This document shows positions 45,580 to 55,303 of a DNA stretch of 64,000 nt, piece by piece (the stretch's first letter is position 1; each line of letters begins with the position of its first letter). A model generated the notes under the pieces. That model searched no databases, had not been told where the DNA came from, and saw nothing but the letters and a program-made list of their open reading frames with translations. The stretch lies in the NCBI GenBank assembly GCA_949987705.1, contig OX465281.1, forward strand, positions 100,463,248-100,527,247. Reading direction: 5' to 3'. The stretch is from Thereva unica (taxonomy: Eukaryota > Arthropoda > Insecta > Diptera > Therevidae). The position numbers and the translations under genes are program-made.

Positions 45580-46232
45580 ATGCCACCTAAGAAACGAAGA
45601 TCTGTAGTCGATGAAAGGTGCGTTTCATGCAAGACTTTGCTGCGTCACGATTCTGGACAGCAAAAAATCATTTCGTCAGATGCTGAAGCCCACACGTTTT
45701 CTAACAGTATGGGTACACATATGAGTGTAGGAGACATTTTATGCCACAGATGTCGTTCAAAAGCATATAATTTAATGAAACATATTGATCAACCATTAAC
45801 GAGCCGCAGCCATCCATCAAAACCTTCGGCAGAGGTCGCTCCAGTAGAATCTGCAAATCCCCTACCAGAAGCCGATCAAGCAGAATCAGTAAATCTTTTG
45901 CCCGAGGTCCATCTAGAAGAACCAGAAAATATTTCGCTAGAAGTCGATCTAGTAGAAGAGCAGTCATCACAATTGTCGAATTTGTCAGTATCAAGTAATG
46001 ATTCTCAATCGACACATCAGCCGATCCAGCATTCACAATCAGACACAGGATCTTCGTCGTCGCTGTCACAATCGTCTTCGTTTAATGACCCAATTTTCGT
46101 TTTCCGAGGAAAAAAAGAACGCGAATTGATAGTTACATATGCCATTGAATAGAGTTATCGCGTCCCACAAATCTTGTTGCGTTTGCCTTGTCCCAAATGG
46201 AAAAAAAATGGTCGTACCATTCAATGCTCGGT
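45580..46232 (+). pseudogene. DDE transposase, N-terminal part
   Basis: MPPKKRRSVVDERCVSCKTL opens the frame: a basic start, then two C-x2-C pairs (CVSC and CHRC) that suggest a zinc-binding module. A long acidic, serine- and glutamine-rich linker follows (residues 85-170). A stop at 46150 is caused by a one-base shift, after which another frame continues VIASHKSCCVCLVPNG and VVPFNARL up to the MITE at 46230. The start codon is the first ATG after the leader; the left arm ends about 200 bp upstream. Confidence 0.7.
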
Positions 46233-47565
46233 TACTAGTCCATTCAAAACGCGGGGGGGTGTTCCAAATCGAGGTCCCGCGGTCCTAAAATTAGGGCGTC
46301 ACCCTTAAAAATGCAAAAAACACCCCTTTTTAGGGGGTTTTCGCTGTTATTTCAGTAATATTGAAAACTAATGCGATGAAATGCATTTTTTTTTAATATT
46401 TATTTGCGAAGGTGGTTGTTTTATACTAAATTAAGGCGAACTTAATGGTAAGGGGTACTCCTAAAGGGTTGAAAGTGAATTGGCGAAAAATGGCAAAAAT
46501 TGTAAATTTTTTTTTAAGTTTAGGCTTAAAATTCGATTGTGGGCGTACTGTCAGGCAAAAATAAATTATTTTCAACCCTTAAGGGGTTAAAACTACCCCT
46601 ACAATATAGTTCATTGAAAACTAGGGGGGGGGGGTGTTCCAAAATAACACCGTTAAGAAAATCGAACCCTAAACGTTTTTGGGGTCGCTGATCACGAAAA
46701 TCGAGGTCCCGCGGTCCTAAAACTAGGGCGTCACCCCTAAAAATGCAAAAAACACCTCTTTTAGGGGGTTTTCGCGATTATTTCAATAATAATGAAAACT
46801 AATGCTATACTAAAAATTTTGCAAATTTTTTTTTTGCTTTTTGTTTGGAATTTGGTTCAAAAGGTATTATCAGCAAAAAAAATAATTTTTTCAACTCTTA
46901 AGAGGGTACAACTACCCCACATTAAAATTGTAATTGAAACAAATTAAAATTTATTGTTTTACATTTAAATTTTATTTTCCATTTGTAATCATTACAACAT
47001 TTGGAACATTTCACTATAAACCCCTTTGTACAGAGGTTACCTACCGCGGCACAATCTCCTATGTTCGCCCTACCCGCCGCACGACCGCCACCGCTCGCCC
47101 TGGGCCTATATTTGCCAGTTGAGAATTATATAATACCCGGGGATTTTACGTAATAACCAGATTTATCACATCGTAACAAATTTATATTTGCTAATAAAAA
47201 GAATTTTTATTCAAACAATTCATTAAAAAAATTTAAATTGCAATCTACGAAAAGAAATTTTTTTTAAGAGGGTTAAAAATTTTCCCCTTATCATAAAGTT
47301 CGCGTTAATTTAGTACAAATCAACCGCCTTCGCAAATAAATATTAAAAAAGGTGCATTTCATCGCATTAGTTTTCATTATTACTGAAATAATCGCGAAAA
47401 CCCCCTAATAAGGGGTGTTTTTTGCATTTTTAGGGGTGACGCCCTAATTTTAGGACCGCGGGACCTCGATTTTCGTGATCAGCGACCCCAAAAACGGTTA
47501 GGGTTCGATTTTCTTAACGGTGTTATTTTGGAACACCATAACGCGCGTTTTGAATGGACTATACA
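46230..47565. mobile_element. TA-type foldback MITEs, one nested in another
   Basis: The outer ends are TAGTCCATTCAAAACGCG (46230) and CGCGTTTTGAATGGACTA (47548-47565), as in the copy at 6376. At about 46608 a second left end (TAGTTCATTGAAAACTAGGG) starts inside the first. Arms carry TTTTGGGGTCGCTGATCACG and its complement. Bases 46940-47230 hold a segment absent from the 6376 copy, with a GC-richer patch (CGCCCTACCCGCCGCACGAC) of unknown origin. Confidence 0.75.
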
Positions 47566-47821
47566 GGCTTTTATTCATTCGAGAATTTTTATTCCCAAAA
47601 ACAATCGGTGTTGCTCTGAACATCTCATCGGTGAACGCTTCTACGCTGATGAAATTCCCAAACTACAGGTCTTTTCGAATACGTGTTCAATCGACGCAGA
47701 AGAGTTGGCACAATTTTTAAACATACTTTCTAATTCTTGTAATATGTAATAGTATTCTAGACAGAGTAGAAGATAACGATTTATCCGACGAGCGAATAAA
47801 GTCATTTGACTGGCTACGACG
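47566..47821 (+). pseudogene. DDE transposase, linker part
   Basis: QAFIHSRIFIPKNNRCCSEH and LIGERFYADEIPKLQ continue the protein after the MITE, with a cysteine pair that may complete the upstream zinc site. Beyond a stop at 47749 another frame reads ILDRVEDNDLSDERIKSFDW. The segment ends at the CGACG target of the Transib-like MITE. Confidence 0.65.
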
Positions 47822-48749
47822 CACAGTGGGGCCCGCTCGTAGAAGGTTCTGCTCAAAACTCAATTTTCAAAATGTGGAAATTTTTCAAAAAAAATGTATC
47901 GTTGTAGTTGTAATAATGTATCAGATCACGTGTAAAAATATTAAGTCGCTGACTGCTATGAGTCAGCGAGCGCATGAGCATAAAGTTCATAGTTTAGGCA
48001 AAATAATACTTCTGCGAAAAAGGAATACCAGTTTATGCGCGATATAAAAACATTAATTTCTAACGTTTAACGATGAAATCTACGGAAGTGTGTTATGTCG
48101 GTGATCAAGCAAGGTATTTTGATTCTTCTATAATTTTGTATTATATTATAAGTTCATTGGTTTATGATAAAGGGCTTAAAATTTGTGGTAGTATGTATTT
48201 TTTTGTAGGGAATTTTTTAAATGACATTTTCTCGAAAATGCGCAAAGTTCTATTGCTACTTTTTTCGGTTAACTAGTGTCCAAAGTCTTCCTTTTCGAAT
48301 AAAAAAAGATTCAGAAATAGAACTTTGCGCATTTTCGAGAAAATGTCATTTAAAAAACCCCCTACAAAAAAATACACACTACAACAAATTTTAAGTCCTG
48401 TATCAGAAACCAATGAACTTATAATATAATATTAAATTATTTAAGAATCAACATACCTTGCTTGATCACCGACATAATACACTTTCTTAGATTTTATCAT
48501 TAATCGTTAGAAATTAATGTTTTTAAATCGCGCATAGACATGCATACGTTGTCGCAGAAATATTCTTTTGCCAAAACCATAAACTTTAAGCTCATGCGCT
48601 CGATGACTAGTAACAGTCAGCGGCTTAATATTTGTGCACGTGATCTGATACATAATTGCAATTACGATGATACAATTTTTTTGTTTATAATATCCACATT
48701 TTGAAAATTGAGTTTTGAGCAGGAACTTCTACGAGCGGGCCCCACTGTG
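47822..48749. mobile_element. Transib-like palindromic MITE (TIR CACAGTG, TSD CGACG)
   Basis: CACAGTGGGGCCCGCTCGTA (47822) and TACGAGCGGGCCCCACTGTG (ending 48749) are exact inverted ends, and the whole 928-bp element is nearly a palindrome. CGACG flanks it on both sides (47817-47821 and 48750-48754). Transib transposons, the source of RAG1, have CAC-type ends like the recombination heptamer CACAGTG and make 5-bp GC-rich duplications of the CGNCG kind. No transposase is encoded. The superfamily call is inference from ends and target. Confidence 0.75.
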
Positions 48750-48754
48750 CGACG

Positions 48755-49430
48755 TTAAAGATTTCAAAACATTGAAAGATATGTTAGTTTCAATGCGGAA
48801 TACTAAAAAACGCACTATAAATCAAGCTCTTGTCGTATTTATTTTCAGATTAAGAACTGGAAATTCTAACAGTACTACAGCGTCAATTTTTGATATTAAA
48901 TACGATCAAGATGTATCTGAATAGGTACATCGGATCAATCTTGAATTCATTCAAGAGTGATGTTTTGCCAGATAGGTTTGGGGTACATGCATGTTCCCGT
49001 AAAGATTTGATAGATAAGCACACTTCTCCGTATGTGAAAAAATTACACGGTTTGATAGCTGATGGGTCATATCTACGACATGAAAAAAGTAGCAATAATA
49101 ATTATCAACGAAAATCTTTTTCTGGACAAAAGAAATGTCACCTCTGTAAACCATTTACAGTTTGCACTACAGATGGATTTGTGGTAGATGTTTTTGAGCC
49201 TTATGAAGCAACGATGAATGATGCAAAAATCATGGAAAAAATTCTTGAAGGTTCAAATGGTTTAAGATCACTTCTTAGAAAAGGTGACGTTTTTATTCCT
49301 GACAGAGGATTCAGAGATGTCAAAACTTTGTTAGAGCGTGAGGGATTTGTCGTGCTGATGCCTGCGTTAAAGGGGCAAAAGAAAACAACTGACGACACAA
49401 GACGCAAAAGAAAGTCTATTCGTGACAAAG
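48755..49430 (+). pseudogene. DDE transposase, catalytic core with first two acidic residues
   Basis: FKTLKDMLVSMRNTKKRTIN and VVFIFRLRTGNSN form the helical domain before the core. After a frameshift near 48925 the core reads SDVLPDRFGVHACSRKDLI, then LIADGSYLRHE with the first aspartate (codon at 49061), NYQRKSFSGQKK, CKPFTVCTTDGFVVD, and FIPDRGFRDV with the second (codon at 49301). This is the DDE_Tnp_4-type nuclease fold used by PIF/Harbinger and ISL2EU relatives. A frameshift near 49415 separates it from the glutamate. Confidence 0.8.
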
Positions 49431-50153
49431 CTAAAATGGGTAATAGAAGCTGTTCATGGTATCATTGGGAGTAAATTCAAATTCTTGCATGAGAGACTTG
49501 ATAATAAGTTTCTAAAAACAGCAGAACTCTATTGTAAAGTAGCGAATTTTTTGGTTAATGAGTTTGGAAAGAGACTCAACTCTGATACCGAACTACAAGA
49601 TGAGATTACTGAGGAAATGTTACGAAGAAGAGACGTTAATAATGAATTAACAAAAGTGGTAGAAGAGGAAAACTGGAATAGAAAAAAAAGGACCTTTAAA
49701 ACTTTGACGTCCAACGATGTCTTTGATTTTCCAGAGCTGACAGAAAAAGATTTAAAGATACTTTTTACAGGGTCTTACCAGTTATCGCAGACTGTTTCCT
49801 ATTTATCAAAAGTTTATACTGAAGACGGGGTTCTTAATATGCACTACTTGTTGGAGGATAAAAGAATTTTGAAATGTGAAGTTAAATCAAGGCATATAAG
49901 TCGAAAAGTATACAAATGTTACGTCAAATACGTTCCTAATATTATTGGCAGGGGTGGTATCGAAGAATACGTATGCGATTGTGCGAATGGGCTTAGAACT
50001 GTCGGTTGTTGCGCACACGTAGCCACAATCATTTATTTCTTAGGACACGCGAGATATTTGTCAAAAATTATCCGTCCAGCGCAAATTCTAACGAATCTCT
50101 TTTGTGTTCAAAGCGTTGGGCCTGTTATTAATGAAGATAGTGATGAGGATTAA
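49422..50153 (+). pseudogene. DDE transposase, glutamate and SWIM-type C-terminus
   Basis: KLKWVIEAVHGIIGSKFKFL supplies the third catalytic residue (E codon at 49446). A helical region follows (ELYCKVANFLVNEFGKRL), then FPELTEKDLKILFTGSYQL and SRHISRKVYKCYVKYVPN. The end reads YVCDCANGLRTVGCCAHVAT (about 49969-50028), a C-x-C...C-x-H pattern like a SWIM zinc finger, then HARYLSKIIRPAQIL. The frame is open to its natural stop at 50151. The last ~50 codons also form part of the inverted repeat. Confidence 0.8.
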
Positions 50154-50817
50154 AACTAACGTAAGTTACCACGATTTATTAAGTTTACAATTAAATTGTA
50201 AGTTTAACATGTTGTAAATAGTATTTTTATTATTTAGCGACCTCAAACCCCCTATTTTGATTCATTTTTCATAGTGTGGACGCACTGTAACGAAAACACT
50301 TTTTTATTGTCGAAAAACCGTAAAAATAATTAATTCGAGTTTTATTTAAAAAATCGGCCCGCTCACCAGAATCAACCAAATTGAGCCCAATTAGGCTCAT
50401 TTGAAAGAGGAAGGTTGTCGCTATTAAAGCTATTTAGCAGCCAAAATAAGAATGAATCTAAACCTAAAAACCTTAGACTTTTTCCTTCAACATATGGGGA
50501 TTTTCACGATTTTTTTGCATTCAAACTTATATTTCACATATTTTCACTAGACGAAAAAATCTGAAAAAATTCAGGAAACATCCACACATCCAAAACAAAT
50601 CTTAAGATGCGTTGCAAACCCTTAAAACCTGATTTAAATGCTCAAAAAAAAAACTAAAATGTCAAAAAAACACATTTTTCACGATTATGGGGTCTTCATT
50701 TGGGTCCATGGGGTCGCAAGAGATCTCAAAAAAAAAATTTCGACCCTCTTTAAGATTTTCGGGTCGGTTGTAGCAGAACCGGTGGGGGCCGTCAGACCCC
50801 TCTTAACCCGCTACCCC

Positions 50818-51034
50818 CATTTGCAAAATTAAATTTTGAATTTTTGAAGCGAGGCTGTTTTCCAGACGTTTTATGGGGAGTAAACCTGCAACAATCGTTA
50901 CCGTTAACTTTTAAAAATCACCGATAATTTTAAAAAAGCACTTCGATTTTTACGAGTGACATCTTATGATTTAGTGTACTGAGTGTACAATGTATACAGT
51001 GTACTGTGTACTTTATACTATGAATTGTATAGTA
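50818..51034. other. Unassigned spacer in upstream otk intron
   Basis: TGTACTGAGTGTACAATGTA-type short repeats at 50975-51010; nothing else recognised. Confidence 0.3.
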
Positions 51035-51480
51035 GCTTGCCCATAGTATTTTTTTATGTGGTAGTGCTAAGCTCAGGAATCATTCTTTGTACCACTAGTC
51101 CGTCACGTCATGGCACAATGTCTAGCACTGAGCTGGGGGAATAGGTTAAGGGTTATGAGGGTTCGGGGGATGTTGAAGAAGGTGGCGATGAGCTCTACGT
51201 TTGAACCCTTGGAAACAAAGAAGTTCTTATCTTGTTGAGTGCGTGAATGGGGAAGATAAAGGTGGAGGGAATGAGACGAATTGGCTAATCTGTTGTTGCG
51301 GGTATAAGATTGCCGTGGAGGCAGTAGAGCGTTTTTTTCGATGGAGCAGTCTCTAGGCCTTATTCTTACGGTTGTATATATTACTTGAACCGTTATAAAA
51401 TTAAATTCTTCATCCCACGTTTTTATGACAGAGTCATCCTCTACGCCGGTCTCGATATTGCCCTCTTCCCCTCCAATAGT
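51035..51480 (-). pseudogene. Jockey-type LINE, C-terminal RT end and 3' UTR (minus)
   Basis: The minus frame reads LPPRQSYTRNNRLANSSHSL and LPHSRTQQDKNFFVSKGS, then FNIPRTLITLNLF. It is the same RT tail as at 2587 on the + strand. The 3' UTR with CCTGAGCTTAGCACTACCAC and an A-rich end at 51050 matches as well. 5' truncated. Confidence 0.7.
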
Positions 51481-51489
51481 TGTTGTGCC

Positions 51490-53989
51490 CCCGGTCACTG
51501 AGGCTACAGACCCTCTGGGACTATACCAAAACCTCTGATTATCTTCATCTCGAGATTCTCTCCTGAACTTAAAGCAGAGACTATTTGTGAATACTTAAGG
51601 ATGAAATCTCTAAGCCCGGAATTTGTGCTTTGCAGAAAAGTCAGTAAAGCTTCCAAGCCTGTTTCTTCTTTTGTTTTGTGCGCCCGCCGATTATTACCAA
51701 AACGCTTTTAGAGCACTCTACAGATGTAAAAAAACTCGAGACACTTTCCTTCTACTACCAGAACGTAAGGAGGACCAGGTGACACCCTTCAGGCATCGAT
51801 GACTAGCAGGTTCGATGTCATAGCACTTACTGAAACCTGGCTCCATCAAGGCATTCTTAATGTTGAACTCTTTAATTCCTCCTACCAAGTGTTTCGGAGG
51901 GATCGTGAGGGTAACCCATTCCTTTAACTTTAAAACTAACTTTACTGAGCGGTCTTCTAAACTTTCCTTGATAGATTTCAACAACTTAATTTCTGCAAAT
52001 GAGTCGAATGACGATGTGGCACGGTTTTATGGTGTACTATACGAAGGCCTCGTTTCTTGCGTACCTTATGAGCCCCAAAAATTGCTCAGTTCATCTCCAT
52101 CTTGGATCATATAATGAGCTCAAGTATTTGAAAATCAGAAGATAGACTCTGGTAAACCTATTTAAAGAGAAAGGACTCTCCGAGTCACAATTCATTTATC
52201 AATTGCTATAACAGATTTCATTCATTCTCTTTTACTCTGTATCGTGAATATCTTAGCAGCATTAATGATAAAGTGTTTACTGATCCTAGAATTTTTTTAA
52301 ATTTGTCAACTCTATGAAAAAAGTTGATAACTACCCTAATACTATGCAGCACACGAACTGGTCTAGCTCTGAGTCGCATGTAATTTGCAACATGTTTGCG
52401 TCATTTTTTCATCAATCTTTCGCACCTTCTGACTTTCACAATAATGTTCGTCACATAATTCTTAACCGAGAGGCTCATTTTTTACTTCTTTCAATTACCA
52501 GTGCTGATATCGTGAAACATATCGACGAACTCCCATTCGACTTCACTTCTGGCCCCTACTAATCCCTGGATAAAGGGTACTTGCCTGCTCTTTGGAAGAA
52601 CTCTTTCATAATTCCTATCCACAAAAGTGGTAGCAAGAACGAAATATCGAATTATAGGCCAGTTACGAAGTTGTTTGCTATTCCGAAACTTTTTGAATCA
52701 ATTATTTATTCTGCAACCGTTCCTATCTGCAAGAGGCTGGTCTCAACGAATCAACATGGTTTCATTGCAGCTCGTTCCACTACCACCAATCTTCTTGAGT
52801 TCACCTCTCATGCTGTCGAGGGCTTTGTTTCTGGTTGTCAAACTGATTGTGTTTATACTGATTTTAGTAAGGCATTAGACAAGCTCTCCCATTCCATTAT
52901 ATTTCTAAAATTGAGAATGCTTGGCTTTCCGCAAGCCCTTCTAGTATGGTTCCAGTCCTATTTAGCTGACAGGACCTACCAAGTTCCAAATCAGTAACCA
53001 TTGAAGCGACATCCGGTGTCTCTCAAGGAAGTCCTCTTCTCTTTATCCTATCAATTGATGACATTGTTCCTTTGCTAAGAGCCGTAGAATATTGAATCAC
53101 GCTGATGACATCAAATTGTATCGTCACATAAAGAGTATTGAGGATTGCGAACTTTTGCAAATTGACATTGACACCTTTCACTCTTGGTGTGCCAACAACA
53201 ACCTGGTTCTTAATATATGTAAATGTGAAATAATGACTTATAGTGGGAGAGGTAGTCCTGTAATTTTTAACCTTACCTTTTCTAATGAGGTGATTCCTCG
53301 TGTTAATCTTCTTAAAGATCTCAGGACCAGATTTGATAGTAACCTGGATTTTTCCACTCACATCAACTATGGGCATGATTCTCAGATCCGGCGGATCAGA
53401 AGTGAGTGCGAATTTGATACTTTGCGATTCTCAAATCCGCGGTTTTCTTTTTGAAATTTCGGTAAAAGTGTAATCCGTAACAAATTTTCCGCGGAGTTGA
53501 AATGCCAAATTTACCTAACACAATCCGACATCGCGTATTTCATAATCGCGTGAGTCTTCACTCCGAATTTTTGATTTAATTGAATCCGCGACTGCGGATT
53601 TACGAATCGCAAAGTGTCAAATCCGCACTGATTTTCGATCCGCCGGATCTGGGAATTGAGGCCTATAACTCTTTTAGAGGTAGTTTAGTCCTGAGTTTTA
53701 TTAAAAGATGGTCCAAAGAATTTAACAACCCCTTGATTACTAAATACCTATACATTTCCCTTGTTGGACCATTACTCGAATATGCGTCCTAGGTTTGGTT
53801 TCCTCACTACAATTCGCATGTTAGAACTATTGAATCGGTTCAACGAAGGTTCGTTCGATTCGCACTGAGTCATCTTCCTTGGGAAAACCCATTAGTTCTG
53901 TTGAAAACTGGCAACTCCTTTCCGAACTTCACCTACAGGCACAAACACGACACGTAAAGAATAATGTCTATGTGCCGTTTTACATCGCA
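51490..53989 (+). pseudogene. Jockey-type LINE, strongly decayed
   Basis: In order: ORF1-like LIIFISRFSPELKAETICEY (51530-51590); endonuclease start FDVIALTETWLHQGI (51812-51856); linker and RT (52314-53380) with SFIIPIHKSGSKNEISNYRP, NQHGFIAARSTTTNLLEF, VYTDFSKALDKLSHSI and SGVSQGSPL. The YADD box is mutated to HADD (about 53098). After a MITE at 53371-53663 the RT tail resumes (NSFRGSLVLSFIKRW, LVGPLLEYAS, NWQLLSELHLQAQTRHVKNN). Many stops and deletions, including most of the endonuclease. It is a different subfamily from the LINE at 23986-27640. Confidence 0.75.
53371..53663. mobile_element. MITE with 3-bp duplication TAT, ends GGGC/GGCC
   Basis: TAT is at 53368-53370 and 53664-53666. The inverted ends are GGGCATGATTCTCAGATCCG and CGGATCTGGGAATTGAGGCC. 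The LINE frame reads HINY|NSFRGS across one TAT, which confirms the boundaries. GGSC ends and a 3-bp target resemble PIF/Harbinger, although TAT is not the usual TWA. A fragment of the family lies at 8925-9001. Confidence 0.7.
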
Positions 53990-54123
53990 CTGTTAAAAAT
54001 AGTCTTCTTTATAAAGTCTTCGAGAACGTATTGTGCGTACTTTTGTTTGTACAGTTAAATCCATCTTTTATATTTTTGTAATAAAGTATTAATCCACACC
54101 GGTGGCTTTTTCTTGTACTATTT
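53990..54123 (+). other. Probable BEL/Pao LTR end before a primer-binding site
   Basis: TGTTAAAAATAGTC at about 53991 starts a segment with AATAAA at about 54081 and ends near TTGTACTA. TGGTGCCGAAACCCGAG (54124-54140) is a tRNA primer-binding site of the type following insect LTRs. At about 130 bp the LTR would be short, so its left part may be missing. Confidence 0.45.
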
Positions 54124-54591
54124 TGGTGCCGAAACCCGAGACGTGGAAATTAACGAAAAAACGGTAGATGGAGGCTTCGCAAGGAGCGGCGGCACGCGGC
54201 CAAGTAACGCGAATTGTTAATTCGGTAAACGAGTCCTTAAATAATATGGACCTAAGATTCAATGATGCTGAAATTATTGAGAATAATTTCGAAGAATTAG
54301 CAGTTCTCATGGAAAGACTCAGAATTGCTCATCAAAACCTGCGTGAGGCAAATAGACCCTTTCAAGTGAAAAATCAAAACGTGGCGCTCCCGCCTGAGGA
54401 ATGCGATTTAGGCTGGTCGTCCACTGGAAGCGTATTCGAGCGGCTACGCGCTTCGGCTACATGAGCGGCTTCAGGCGGCTACAAGCGGCTCTGAGATACG
54501 CGGCTACACGCTACAGGGGTCGTCCACTGCAAGCTTTTCATGCTGCTCAGTTTGAAGTGAATTTGACATAATAATTTTTATTCCAGGAGAT

Positions 54592-55010
54592 ACATATTTG
54601 ATAATTATAGGGAGTGCAATTATCGTAGAACCTTGTGTCAAGGATTAAATTGTGGCTTCTGATGGTGCCTATCTACAGTAAAAATTTCATGAAAAAATAA
54701 TGGTAACTTTTCGAGTAAATCTCAAAAATGAAAAACACCTGTTTCACGAAAAAAGGTTGAACAAGATCCACAGTGTTCCTAGAATTTTTTTTGTAGGCCT
54801 AATTTATTCGCAAGGATTGGCTCCACAACTCCATTTTCATGAAATGTATGATAGGTTTGATTTAACAACTTAAAAACTAGTTTGAAAACCGAAACTCGAA
54901 AAGTTACCATTATTTTTTCATGAAATTTTTATTGTAGGCAGATACAATTTAATCCTTGAACACTAGGTTCTACGATAATTACACTCCCTATAATTAAATG
55001 TCAAAAAAAT
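54592..55010. repeat. Palindromic repeat ~420 bp
   Basis: ATTATAGGGAGTGCAATTAT...AATTTCATGAAAAAATAATG is mirrored by CATTATTTTTTCATGAAATT...ATAATTACACTCCCTATAAT. The arms are ~120 bp and the loop ~170 bp. Non-coding. Confidence 0.75.
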
Positions 55011-55303
55011 GGTCATTTGTAACGGTTTTTGAATTTTTCTGCAAAAAGTTGTTGACCGACTTCAATGGTGCAAAACTCATATTTTTCGTCTTTTTAAGCA
55101 CTATTATGTAGTATTTTTTGTTTTCTAAAACAACAATTTTTTCGTACCTAAAAAGTGAAAAAACTTGTTTTCGTTACTATTATGTACCTTTTTCCACCTT
55201 TTCCCTTCGACCAATTTATCCAAAACACATTCATTGAATTCCTACGATTTTTCTCTTAATTATAGCGTCAAGAAATCGCGGGGTAGATTTATTTTATTTT
55301 AAA

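Larger units (their letters stand above)
43498..50817. mobile_element. Long-inverted-repeat DDE transposon (~6.3 kb without the LINE), heavily nested
   Basis: The left end GGGATAGCGGGTTAAGAGGG and the right end CCCTCTTAACCCGCTACCCC are inverted repeats. The arms are 43498-45377 (minus the LINE at 43638-44679) and about 50005-50817, about 820 bp each. The inner 150 bp of the arms include the last ~50 codons of the transposase, so the gene's 3' end exists in both orientations. The transposase runs left to right between the arms and is broken. Insertions inside: LINE (43638-44679), TA MITEs (46230-47565) and a Transib-like MITE (47822-48749). The target duplication is not resolved. Confidence 0.85.
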
